This document shows positions 15,958 through 24,868 of a DNA stretch of 24,868 nt, in pieces. The translations under genes and the position numbers were made by a program. The stretch is from the NCBI RefSeq assembly GCF_001557325.1, contig NZ_LSJS01000114.1, forward strand, positions 1 through 24,868, in the 5' to 3' direction. The notes below the pieces were generated by a model that searched no databases, was not told where the DNA came from, and saw only the letters and a list, made by a program, of their open reading frames with translations. This DNA is from Erythrobacter donghaensis. GTDB lineage: Bacteria; Pseudomonadota; Alphaproteobacteria; Sphingomonadales; Sphingomonadaceae. The stretch's first letter is position 1. Each line of letters opens with the position of its first letter.

Positions 15958-16389
15958 TCACGCCGGCTCGATCGTGAAGCCCGGCACCGCCGCCGGCTCC
16001 TTGTGGCCGGGGTGATACATGTCCATGAAGATCATCGACTTGGCGGGCGTGCTGCCCTCGCACAGCACTTCATAGCCGTCGATGATCCGTTCATAGACCC
16101 CGATCCCGAAATTCCCCACGCGGCGATAGGTCGGGGCCTTGCCATCGGCGCAGCGCAGGCGGGCGAGGTAGGCGCGCTGCCCGCCGGGCATGTCGGCGCG
16201 CACCGGGTTCTCCTTGGCACCGAGCGGGTGCGCCTGTGCCTTTTCGACCAGCTTGGCGAGTTCCTTGCCGCCAACGATCGGGTTGCCGAAGATGTCGGTC
16301 GCCTCCTGCGCCGCCGCGGGCAGCGCCGCGCTCCCCGCCAGCACCACCCACGCTGCAAGCCCTGCGAGCACCTTGTTGCGAAGCATCAT
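15958..16389 (-). CDS. Exported protein of unknown function, 143 aa
   Basis: Not recognised. Two ATG codons at 16389 and 16386 follow a GGGAGGGAGGG tract, so either can be the start. The first 27 or so residues (MMLRNKVLAGLAAWVVLAGS, ending PAAAQ) form a Sec signal peptide. The mature part is about 115 residues with two cysteines (LRCADG and VLCEGS), which could form a disulfide, and a VGNFGIGVYERIIDGYEVL core that looks like a short beta-rich domain. A longer in-frame start 22 codons further upstream would lack a ribosome binding site and bury the signal peptide. It is the last gene after the phosphatase on the minus strand, 62 bases away. Confidence 0.75.
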   Translation of the reverse strand: MMLRNKVLAGLAAWVVLAGSAALPAAAQEATDIFGNPIVGGKELAKLVEKAQAHPLGAKENPVRADMPGGQRAYLARLRCADGKAPTYRRVGNFGIGVYERIIDGYEVLCEGSTPAKSMIFMDMYHPGHKEPAAVPGFTIEPA

Positions 16390-16451
16390 CGTCCCTCCCT
16401 CCCCGAAGTTTCTCAGAGGCTTGCACAAAGCGCGCCGGGCTTCAAGCGCTC

Positions 16452-17600
16452 TCACCAGCCGAAGGTCTGGCTCGTCAGCGTGGCGCTGGTGTTGCCCCTG
16501 AGGCTGACGGTCACGGCCCGCGCCTTCCAGTCGATGTCGACGAGGCCATAGTTCTCGATGGGGTAGAACTTGCCCACCCGCGCCGCGTCCGGCTCGCGGG
16601 CGGTGCTGCGCTCGATGTCGTCCCCGAAGGCGAGGTTCAATGAGGAGCTGGTCAGCTCCCAGATCGTCTCGCCGCCGTGGTCGACCTTGTAGATCCCCCC
16701 CGCGTGGCGATCGCCCGAGAGCAGCACCAGCCCGCTCGCCTCGCGCTTGCCCAGAAGGTCAAGCAGCCGGGTGCGCTCGGCCGGGAAGTTGGTCCAGCCC
16801 TCGAACTGGTGGGCGGTGGTCAGCACCTGAGTCGAGGAGACCACGATGCGGAGGTCGGCGGGCTTGGCCAGCTCGGCCGCCAGCCACGCCCATTGCGCCT
16901 CGCCGAGGATGGTCTTGCCCGCGCTGTCATCGGGCAGATAGCCGCCGAGCGGCGGGCGTTCCTTGGTCCACGCGGCGCGCTTGAGGTCGGAGCGGAAGAA
17001 GCGCGTGTCGAGCAGGATCACCTGCACGCGCTTGCCCTCGGGCCCGGTGATGCTGCTCTGGTAGATCCCCGGGCGCGCCTTCACCGCCTCGGGCGATCCC
17101 CAGAAGGTCTCGAACAGCGTCTCCGCCCAGCCCCGGAAAGGGAAGCTGCCGCCGGCATCGTTGAGGCCGAAATCATGATCGTCCCAAGTCGCCATCATCG
17201 GCACCTTGGCGCGGAAGGCGGCGAATTCGGGGTGCGAGGCCTGCAGGGCATAGGCGCGGCGCAGAGATGCGAGACCCGCGTCGCCATCCCAACCGGCATC
17301 GCCGTAGACATTGTCGCCGATCATCAGGAACAGCTGCGGGCTCTGTGCGGAGATCTGCGCCCACATGTGCTGCGAGGCGCTCTGGTGGTTGCAGCTGCCG
17401 ACCGCGATGCGGGTGAGCGTGGTGTCGGCGGGCAGCACCGGATTGATCCCGGCATAGGGCAGAGCCGACTGGGCCTTCAGCGCCTCGTAATAGGGGGAGA
17501 GCAGCTGGTCGGGGGTGACCTCCACCGCTTGCGGGGTCTGGCCCCAGGCGGGCGCGGTGCTCGCGAGCAGAGCGGCAGCGGAAAGCAGGGTGCGGCGCAT
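16452..17600 (-). CDS. PhoD-like alkaline phosphatase/phosphodiesterase, exported
   Basis: 382-residue metallophosphoesterase of the alkaline phosphatase D type. The signal peptide is MRRTLLSAAALLASTAPAWG. Metal and active-site motifs appear in order: GSCNH 68-72, GDNVYGD 95-101, WDDHDFG 139-145, LDTRFFR 197-203 and SGDRHAG 295-301, all expected for the Ca/Fe-dependent PhoD family. The ATG at 17600 has AAGGAG eight bases upstream. It follows folP by 71 bases on the same strand. Physiological substrates may be phosphomonoesters or phosphodiesters such as teichoic-acid-like or phospholipid head groups; the sequence does not decide. Nothing resembling a Pho box was recognised in the gap. Confidence 0.9.
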   Translation of the reverse strand: MRRTLLSAAALLASTAPAWGQTPQAVEVTPDQLLSPYYEALKAQSALPYAGINPVLPADTTLTRIAVGSCNHQSASQHMWAQISAQSPQLFLMIGDNVYGDAGWDGDAGLASLRRAYALQASHPEFAAFRAKVPMMATWDDHDFGLNDAGGSFPFRGWAETLFETFWGSPEAVKARPGIYQSSITGPEGKRVQVILLDTRFFRSDLKRAAWTKERPPLGGYLPDDSAGKTILGEAQWAWLAAELAKPADLRIVVSSTQVLTTAHQFEGWTNFPAERTRLLDLLGKREASGLVLLSGDRHAGGIYKVDHGGETIWELTSSSLNLAFGDDIERSTAREPDAARVGKFYPIENYGLVDIDWKARAVTVSLRGNTSATLTSQTFGW

Positions 17601-17671
17601 AGGGGAGCTCCTTGATCGAAAGGGTTGCGCGAGGGTCTGGCGGCGGGCCGTTACAGAACCGTGGCAGGCTC

Positions 17672-18784
17672 TCACAGCGGCGGCAGCGTGCTGCAATCGG
17701 TCAGCGCAGCATCCCTCAGCCCGCGCCACACGTTGCGCGCCTGCACCGTCTCGGCGACATCGTGGACGCGCAGCAGGTGGACGCCCGCCTCCATGCCCTT
17801 GATCGCCAGCGCGATCGATCCGGCGAGGCGTTGGCTTGCCTCCTCCTCGCGGCTGAGCGCCCCGATCATCCGCTTGCGGCTCGCCCCCAGCATCAGCGGG
17901 CTGCCGAGCGCATGGAACAGCGGCAGGGCGTTGATCAGCGCAAGGTTCTCGGCGAGGGTCTTGCCGAAGCCGATGCCGGGATCGAGGATGATGCGATCCT
18001 CGCCGATCCCCGCCGCGATGGCCGAGGCGCGGGCGTGGTGGAGGAAATCGAACACCTCGCTCACGACGTCGGCATAGCCCGGGCCCTTGTGGAGGTCCTC
18101 GCCCGCGCCCGGCGCATGCATCAGCACCACCGGGCAGCCTTCGGTTGCGACGACCTCCTTCGAGCGCGGGTCGTAGCGCAGCGCCGAGACGTCGTTCACC
18201 ATGTGCGCGCCCGCCGCAAGGCCCGCTGCCAGCACGCCCGCGCGGCGGCTGTCGAGGCTGATCGCGGCGCCCATGCTCGCGCAATATTCGATTGCGGGCA
18301 CGACGCGGCGGATTTCCTCGTCCTCGAAGGTCGCCGCCGCGCCGGGCCGCGTGCTCTCCCCGCCAATGTCGATGATCGCCGCCCCCGCCTCGAGCATGGC
18401 GGCGGCATGCTGGCGGCCCGCTTCGAGCGTGTCATGCTTGCCGCCGTCCGAAAAGCTGTCGGGCGTGACGTTGAGGATCCCCATCACCTGCGGCTGATCG
18501 AGCCGGACGGTGCGCGCGCCGAGCTGGAGCGGGGGGTGTGCCTTGGCAAGGTTCGCCCACTGCGCCGCGCCCTCGTCCGCGAGAGCGCCTGAAAGGCGCG
18601 CGAGCGCCCGCTCGATCTCGTCGCGCGTGCCGGTGATCCGCTCTGCCACCGCCCGCCCGTCACGCAGCACCAGCGCGAATTCGCGGGCATAGACCATGCT
18701 GCCGCCAAGCCGCACCGCCGCGCCCTCCACCGCCTGCGGACCGGGGGCGAGGGTGAGGGGGTGGATATAGACGGAGTCAGCCAT
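17672..18784 (-). CDS. folP: Dihydropteroate synthase with N-terminal extension
   Basis: 370-residue enzyme condensing p-aminobenzoate with dihydropterin pyrophosphate in folate synthesis, the sulfonamide target. Signatures: ILNVTPDSFSDGG at 103-115 and IDIGGESTRPGA at 138-149, then DPGIGFGKT and the closing RVHDVAE. About 95 residues precede the TIM barrel, longer than the E. coli enzyme (about 280 residues); this extension contains VYAREFALVLRDGRAVAERI and has no recognised function. The ATG at 18784 lacks an obvious ribosome binding site, but I see no better alternative, because the extension continues smoothly in codon pattern. It is divergent from the 55-aa membrane protein gene. Confidence 0.94.
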   Translation of the reverse strand: MADSVYIHPLTLAPGPQAVEGAAVRLGGSMVYAREFALVLRDGRAVAERITGTRDEIERALARLSGALADEGAAQWANLAKAHPPLQLGARTVRLDQPQVMGILNVTPDSFSDGGKHDTLEAGRQHAAAMLEAGAAIIDIGGESTRPGAAATFEDEEIRRVVPAIEYCASMGAAISLDSRRAGVLAAGLAAGAHMVNDVSALRYDPRSKEVVATEGCPVVLMHAPGAGEDLHKGPGYADVVSEVFDFLHHARASAIAAGIGEDRIILDPGIGFGKTLAENLALINALPLFHALGSPLMLGASRKRMIGALSREEEASQRLAGSIALAIKGMEAGVHLLRVHDVAETVQARNVWRGLRDAALTDCSTLPPL

Positions 18785-18910
18785 GGGGGCTGTCTAGCAG
18801 GCGCGCGGCGGGGCGGACAACGCGGGTGCGCGGCTTATCGTCAGGCGCCACGCGTTTCACCTTTTCCTAACCGGCTCACCCGTATGACGGAGGCTCAGGA
18901 GCCCCGTATC

Positions 18911-19078
18911 ATGCTGACTTTGGTGGAATTGTTCTTCGATGCCCTGTCGATCGGCAACGAGATCGAACGTGACCGTCGCGACGACCGTCAGCGGCGGCGC
19001 AGCTGGGGCAAGGTTCTGACCTACACGGTCTGGGTGATCATCGCCGTGATCGCGCTGGTGCTGTTCAAGCTGGTCTGA
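18911..19078 (+). CDS. Small single-pass membrane protein, 55 aa
   Basis: Not recognised. The protein starts MLTLVELFFDALSIGNEIER, continues with a strongly basic and acidic linker (residues 19-32, DRRDDRQRRR) and ends in a C-terminal hydrophobic helix (about 36-54, TYTVWVIIAVIALVLFKL). The ATG at 18911 has CAGGAG nine bases upstream; an ATG at 18884 in frame would add nine residues but lacks as good a site. It converges on ccrM with only 9 bases between the stops. The charged segment before the helix predicts an N-in orientation. Its role is unknown. Confidence 0.7.
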   Translation: MLTLVELFFDALSIGNEIERDRRDDRQRRRSWGKVLTYTVWVIIAVIALVLFKLV

Positions 19079-19087
19079 CCGGGCCGA

Positions 19088-21066
<1,979 letters not shown>

Positions 21067-21068
<2 letters not shown>

Positions 21069-22224
21069 GATCCGTTCTGCCCGTTTGCTCGCCGCTCTTT
21101 CTCCTCTCCCGCTGATGCTGGCAAGCTGCGCCAATGCGCAAACGGGGGAAAGCGCCGCGACCCCCGCAGGCGAGGCCTTTACCACGACCGATGTCGCCGG
21201 CTTCGAGGAGCCGTGGGCTATGGCCTTCGCGCCGGGCACCGCGACGCTGTTCGTCACCGAGAAGGCGGGCACGGTCAAATTGCTCGACACCAGGACCGGG
21301 GAGACCGCGACGGTCACCGGCGCGCCCAAGGTCGATTACGGCGGCCAGGGCGGGCTGGGCGACATCGCCTTCCTGCCCGCCGAAGCCTCAAAGACGCTCG
21401 GCACCCGCACGATCTATCTGAGCTGGGCCGAGGCCGGTGAAGGCGACACCCGCGGCGCGGCGGTCGGCAAGGGCAAGCTGGTGTGCTCGGCCCCCACGAC
21501 CTGCGCCATTCAAGACCTCGGCGTCATTTGGCGCCAGACCCCCAAGGTAACGGGCCGGGGCCACTATTCGCACCGCCTCGCCTTCTCGCCCGACGGCAAG
21601 TATCTCTACGTCGCCAGCGGCGATCGGCAGAAGATGCAGCCGGCGCAGGACACCGCCGCAACGCTCGGCAAGATCGTGCGCCTCAACCTCGACGGCACCC
21701 CGGCGGCGGGCAACCCCATGGCCGACAAGGGCGGCGTCACCGCCGAAATTTGGTCGATGGGCCACCGCAACATCCTCGGGATGGCGTGGGATGCGCAAGG
21801 CCGCTTGTGGGAGGTCGAGCACGGCCCGGCGGGGGGCGACGAGCTCAACCTCGTCACGGCAGGCGCCAATTACGGCTGGCCGGTGCGTTCGGACGGCGAA
21901 CACTACAACGGCAACCCGATCCCCGATCACGCGAGCGGCGACGGCTTTGCCCAGCCCGCGCTCAGCTGGACCCCGGTGATCGCGCCGGGCGGCATGGTGA
22001 TCTACACTGGCGACCAGTTCCCCGCGTGGAAGGGCCATGCGCTGATCACCGGGCTCGCGACGCAGGCGATCGTCGATGTGGCGATCGACGGCGAGAAAGC
22101 GCGCGAAGTCGCCCGCCACGAGTTCGATTCGCGTCTGCGGGCCATCGCCCAGGGCCCCGACGGGGCGATCTGGGTGGCGCAGGACGGCAAGGGCGCGCGG
22201 CTGCTCAAGCTCACCGCGAAATGA
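21067..22224 (+). CDS. PQQ-dependent sugar dehydrogenase lipoprotein (YliI/Asd-like)
   Basis: 385-residue six-bladed beta-propeller of the soluble glucose/sorbosone dehydrogenase family, which oxidises aldoses in the periplasm with PQQ. The N-terminus is a lipoprotein signal with a lipobox LAS-C at residue 21, so it is probably membrane-tethered. Family stretches: EPWAMAFAPG near 52, GQGGLGDIAFLP near 95, HYSHRLAFSPDGKYLYVASG near 165 and MGHRNILGMAWD near 232, then EVEHGPAGGDELNLV. The putative catalytic histidine region reads GRGHYSHRL rather than the usual HFGGR type. The ATG at 21067 has GGAG eleven bases upstream. The stop overlaps the GNAT start. Confidence 0.88.
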
Positions 22225-22766
22225 CCGCAAGCCCGCGCGCTCAGGCCAGCGCGACGATCATCCCGCTCGAGGCTGTCGATCCCGCCATGATCGAGGAAGT
22301 GCTCGACCGCGCCTTCGGGCCGGATCGCCACGCGCGCACCGCCTATCGCATCCGCGAAGGCATGGCATGGCTCCCCGGCCTCAGCCTTGCCGCGCTCGAC
22401 GAGCACGATCTGCTGGTGGCGACGATCCAGTGCTGGCCGGTGGGCCTCCAGACCCGAGAGGGGCAGGTGCCGCTGGTGATGGTCGGACCCGTAGCCGTGG
22501 TGCCCGAGCGGCAGGGCGAAGGCTTCGGCGTCGGGTTGATGAGCGCGATGCTGGCCGAGGATGCGCGGCTCGGGGCAGCGGGGCGCGGCGCGCTCCCCCA
22601 GGTGCTGATCGGCGACTCGTCCTACTATGGCCGCTGGGGCTTCTCCGCTGCCATGACCGGCGGCTGGCGCTGCCCGGGGCCCTATGAGCAGGACCGCCTG
22701 CTCGCCCGCGGTCACGGCCTCGCCGCGATGCCGGCCGAGGGCATGCTGGCCCCTTGGGAGGGCTGA
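22221..22766 (+). CDS. GNAT-family N-acetyltransferase (YhbS-like)
   Basis: 181-residue acetyl-CoA-dependent acetyltransferase. Motif A is recognisable as GPVAVVPERQGEGFGVGLM at about 89-107 (the RQGEGFGVG acetyl-CoA pyrophosphate-binding turn), followed by the PQVLIGDSSYYGRWGFSAA segment typical of YhbS-type proteins. The ATG at 22221 overlaps the sugar dehydrogenase TGA by four bases (ATGA), so translation is coupled, though a joint function with the dehydrogenase is not apparent. The substrate is unknown. The next gene starts 71 bases after the stop. Confidence 0.88.
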   Translation: MTASPRAQASATIIPLEAVDPAMIEEVLDRAFGPDRHARTAYRIREGMAWLPGLSLAALDEHDLLVATIQCWPVGLQTREGQVPLVMVGPVAVVPERQGEGFGVGLMSAMLAEDARLGAAGRGALPQVLIGDSSYYGRWGFSAAMTGGWRCPGPYEQDRLLARGHGLAAMPAEGMLAPWEG

Positions 22767-22837
22767 CCTCCGGCCTCGCCCGTAATGACGAATGGGGGGT
22801 TCACCTTCCCCGCCCCATCTGCCATCCCCTTGTCGAC

Positions 22838-23392
22838 ATGCCCTATGATCCGCCCCCGCACCTTGCCGGCCTGACCCTCGCCGAGATTGCCGCTCTGGTC
22901 GAGACGCGCCAGCTGCCGCCGGTCGAAAGCTGGTCGCCCGCCAAGGTCGGCGAGAGCCACATGGTGATCGCCGCCGACGGGACGTGGTTCCACGAGGGCG
23001 GCGCGATCCGGCGCGAGGCGATGGTGCGCGCCTTTGCGAGCCTGCTCACCCGCGACGATGCCGGCCATCACTGGCTGGTGACCCCGGTCGAGAAGCTCGC
23101 GATCGAGGTCGAGGATGCCGCCTTCATCGCCACCGATTGCGTCCGCAAGGACGATGCGCTGGTCTTCCGCCTCAACACCGACGACCTCGTGATCGCGGGG
23201 CCCGGCCACGCCCTGCGCGCGGCGGGAACGGCGGAGGAGCCCGCGCTCTACCTCCACGTCCGGCGCGGGTGCGAGGCGCGCCTCAACCGCTCGACCTGGG
23301 CGCAGCTCGCCGAGATCGCACTGGCCGAGGGCGCGGAGGATAATGGCTGGCAGGTTACCAGCCGGGGCGAGGCGTTCCGGCTGCTGCCATGA
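22838..23392 (+). CDS. DUF1285-family protein
   Basis: 184-residue protein. The N-terminal PPVESWSPAKVGESHMVIAADG region, then WFHEGGAIRREAMVRAFASLL and the C-terminal GCEARLNRSTWAQLAEIAL (each within about residues 27-165) match the DUF1285 family, whose function is unknown. The ATG at 22838 gives MPYDPPPHLAGLTLAE, the expected N-terminus; no clear ribosome binding site precedes it, and an ATG at 22754 would add sequence overlapping the GNAT gene. Its stop overlaps the Nudix start (ATGA). The DUF1285-Nudix-CCA order is common in alphaproteobacteria, so these three probably form an operon. Confidence 0.88.
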   Translation: MPYDPPPHLAGLTLAEIAALVETRQLPPVESWSPAKVGESHMVIAADGTWFHEGGAIRREAMVRAFASLLTRDDAGHHWLVTPVEKLAIEVEDAAFIATDCVRKDDALVFRLNTDDLVIAGPGHALRAAGTAEEPALYLHVRRGCEARLNRSTWAQLAEIALAEGAEDNGWQVTSRGEAFRLLP

Positions 23393-23997
23393 GCCTTCAT
23401 GACCCCCTCGCCCGCGCCTTCGCCGAGGGCCACGCGCGCGACATTCCCGATCTGCTGAGCGACGCGCAATTCGCCCAAGGGGGCCGCGCGACCCCTGCCG
23501 CGGTGCTGATCGCGATCACCGATGTGCCCCGCAATCCGCAGGTGATCCTCACCCAGCGCCCCCGCGCGATGCGCGATCATCCCGGGCAGGTCGCCTTTCC
23601 CGGCGGCAAGATCGATCCCGGCGAGGACGCCGTCACCGCCGCGCTGCGCGAGGCCGAGGAGGAACTTGCCTTGCCGCGCGAGGCGGTGCGGGTGATCGGC
23701 ACCAGCGATGTCTATCACACCGGCACCGGCTTTCTGGTGACACCGGTGGTGGGCGTGGTGCCCCCCGGCCTGCCGCTCGTCCCCAACCCGCAGGAGGTCG
23801 AGGCCTGGTTCGAAGCCCCGCTCGGCCTGCTGCTCGATCCCGCCAGCTGGACCACCAACGAGGTGTTCTGGCGCGGGGCGATGCGGCGCTATCTCGAGCT
23901 CGAGTGGCAGGGCTTCCGCATCTGGGGCGTGACCGCGGCGATCATCGCGAACCTCTCGCGCCGGATCACGCTGGAGGCCCTGCGCGATGCTGCCTGA
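23389..23997 (+). CDS. Nudix hydrolase, CoA pyrophosphatase type
   Basis: 202-residue Nudix enzyme. The Nudix box runs from G72 to about residue 94 (GGKIDPGEDAVTAALREAEE), and the preceding ILTQRPRAMRDHPGQVAFPG is the UPF0035/NuCoA signature of CoA pyrophosphatases (NudL-like), which cleave CoA to 4'-phosphopantetheine and 3',5'-ADP. The usual glycine near the end of the Nudix box is replaced by alanine (EELAL), as in several members of this subgroup. It is coupled to the upstream DUF1285 gene by ATGA and overlaps the start of cca by 11 bases, so the three genes are read as a unit. Confidence 0.92.
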   Translation: MSLHDPLARAFAEGHARDIPDLLSDAQFAQGGRATPAAVLIAITDVPRNPQVILTQRPRAMRDHPGQVAFPGGKIDPGEDAVTAALREAEEELALPREAVRVIGTSDVYHTGTGFLVTPVVGVVPPGLPLVPNPQEVEAWFEAPLGLLLDPASWTTNEVFWRGAMRRYLELEWQGFRIWGVTAAIIANLSRRITLEALRDAA

Positions 23998-24868
23998 CCT
24001 TTGCGGGGCCGAGTGGACGCGGCGCGAGGGGCTCGCCGCGCTGACCCGCGCTTTGGGTGCCGATAACATCCGCTGGGTCGGCGGGGCAGTGCGCGACGGC
24101 CTGCTGGGCGTGGGCGTCGCCGATGTCGACTGCGCGACGAAACTCATGCCCGCCGAGGTGATCGCCGCCTGCGGCCGGGCGGGCATCCGCACCGTGCCGA
24201 CCGGCATCGACCACGGCACCGTCACCGCGATCCTCAAGGACGGACCCGTCGAGGTCACCACCCTCAGGCGCGATGTCGCGACCGATGGCCGGCGCGCGAC
24301 CATCGCCTTCGCCTCCGACTGGCCCGAGGATGCCGCGCGGCGCGATTTCACCATCAATGCGCTCTACGCCCACCCCGAGACGCTGGAGATCGCGGACTAC
24401 TTCGGCGGGCTGGCGGACCTCGCCGCGCGGCGGGTGCGCTTCATCGGCGACGCGCGCCAGCGGATCGCGGAGGATCACCTCAGGATCCTGCGCTACTACC
24501 GCTTCCAGACCCGCTTCGGCGCGGACCTCGATACCGAGGCCGAGGACGCCTGCGCGGAGCTTGCCCACACGCTCAAGGGCCTCAGCCGCGAACGTATTGC
24601 CGCCGAACTGCTGGCGCTGCTCGGCCTCAACGATCCCCACCCCACGATCGCGCGGATGCGCACAAGGGGCGTGCTGCCGGTGATCCTGCCCGAGGCCTGT
24701 CCGCCGCAGATCGCTCTCCTCGGCAAGCTGATCGCCGCCGAGGCCGCGCAAGGCATCGCCCCCGATCCCGTCCGCCGCCTCGCCGCACTGCTCCCGCCGA
24801 GCCCGGAGACCGCCGAGACGGTCGCCGCGCGCCTGCGCCTGTCGAAAGCGCAGCGCGCGCGGCTCGTC
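23987..24868 (+). CDS. cca: CCA tRNA nucleotidyltransferase, C-terminal end missing
   Basis: Partial gene cut by the right edge; 294 residues are visible. It belongs to the class II polymerase beta-type family that adds or repairs the 3' CCA end of tRNA. Motifs: GGAVRDGLL at 32-40, the metal-binding DVD at 46-48 in VADVDCATKLMP, and RRDFTINALYA at 118-128, followed by the neck/body helices (ISEDHLRILRYYRFQTRFG-like stretch near 165-183, beginning IAEDHL). The ATG at 23987 overlaps the Nudix stop by 11 bases. Whether it has an HD domain or is a CCA-adding or A-adding form cannot be seen here. Confidence 0.93.
   Translation, partial: MLPDLCGAEWTRREGLAALTRALGADNIRWVGGAVRDGLLGVGVADVDCATKLMPAEVIAACGRAGIRTVPTGIDHGTVTAILKDGPVEVTTLRRDVATDGRRATIAFASDWPEDAARRDFTINALYAHPETLEIADYFGGLADLAARRVRFIGDARQRIAEDHLRILRYYRFQTRFGADLDTEAEDACAELAHTLKGLSRERIAAELLALLGLNDPHPTIARMRTRGVLPVILPEACPPQIALLGKLIAAEAAQGIAPDPVRRLAALLPPSPETAETVAARLRLSKAQRARLV

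Noticed and set aside
19079..19087. Terminator between the convergent 55-aa gene and ccrM
   Set aside because: Only nine bases separate the stops and no usable stem with a T-tract was found.

Overview
The window is GC-rich (roughly two thirds G+C by eye), densely packed chromosomal DNA from an alphaproteobacterium, most likely a Sphingomonadales/Erythrobacteraceae-type organism. The evidence is a CcrM-type GANTC adenine methyltransferase with a RAMA-like C-terminus, a ParB site of the Caulobacter type, a three-subunit proton-translocating transhydrogenase (PntAA/PntAB/PntB) behind a 40-aa aa3-oxidase subunit IV, FolP with a long N-terminal extension, and a DUF1285-Nudix-CCA cluster. No IS element, prophage, CRISPR array, tRNA or rRNA was recognised.

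Layout. 1-3138 (minus): dgt, a TIP30-like SDR and an ABA4-like (DUF4281) membrane protein in overlapping order, then a truncated acyl-CoA synthetase. 3139-3420: non-coding stretch with three inverted repeats. 3421-4125 (minus): Asp/Glu racemase-family gene with a TTG start and a leader whose Shine-Dalgarno lies in an 8-bp stem. 4218-7422 (minus): tightly coupled trio of a periplasmic beta-helix protein (TIGR03805 type), a diheme cytochrome c (TIGR03806 type) and a membrane-anchored alpha/beta hydrolase. 7506-12416 (minus): enlarged transhydrogenase operon, order coxIV-like, pntAA, secreted protein, truncated copy of the pntAB start, PH-domain protein, pntAB, pntB, 113-aa protein, ending at a likely intrinsic terminator.

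12710-15881 (plus): an NtrC-like response regulator whose GAFTGA loop reads GSFPGA, then two SDR genes, the second preceded by a perfect 12-bp hairpin touching its start codon. 15919-15940: a parS site between convergent genes. 15958-18784 (minus): secreted protein, PhoD-like phosphatase, folP. 18911-19078 (plus): 55-aa membrane protein. 19088-21068 (minus): rnhB followed by ccrM; the gap between them carries six GANTC sites and a consensus DnaA box. 21067-24868 (plus): PQQ-type sugar dehydrogenase lipoprotein coupled to a GNAT acetyltransferase, then DUF1285, a CoA-pyrophosphatase-type Nudix hydrolase and cca (cut by the window end).

Most of the window is housekeeping. The best candidates for undescribed biology are the remodelled pnt operon (duplicated pntAB start, inserted genes, PntB with a signal-peptide-like Cys-rich extension), the beta-helix/diheme cytochrome/hydrolase trio, the hairpin-controlled racemase and SDR starts, the structured intergenic region at 3230-3378, and the cell-cycle signal cluster (parS, DnaA box, GANTC array). 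Inverted repeats, alignments and counts were found by hand.
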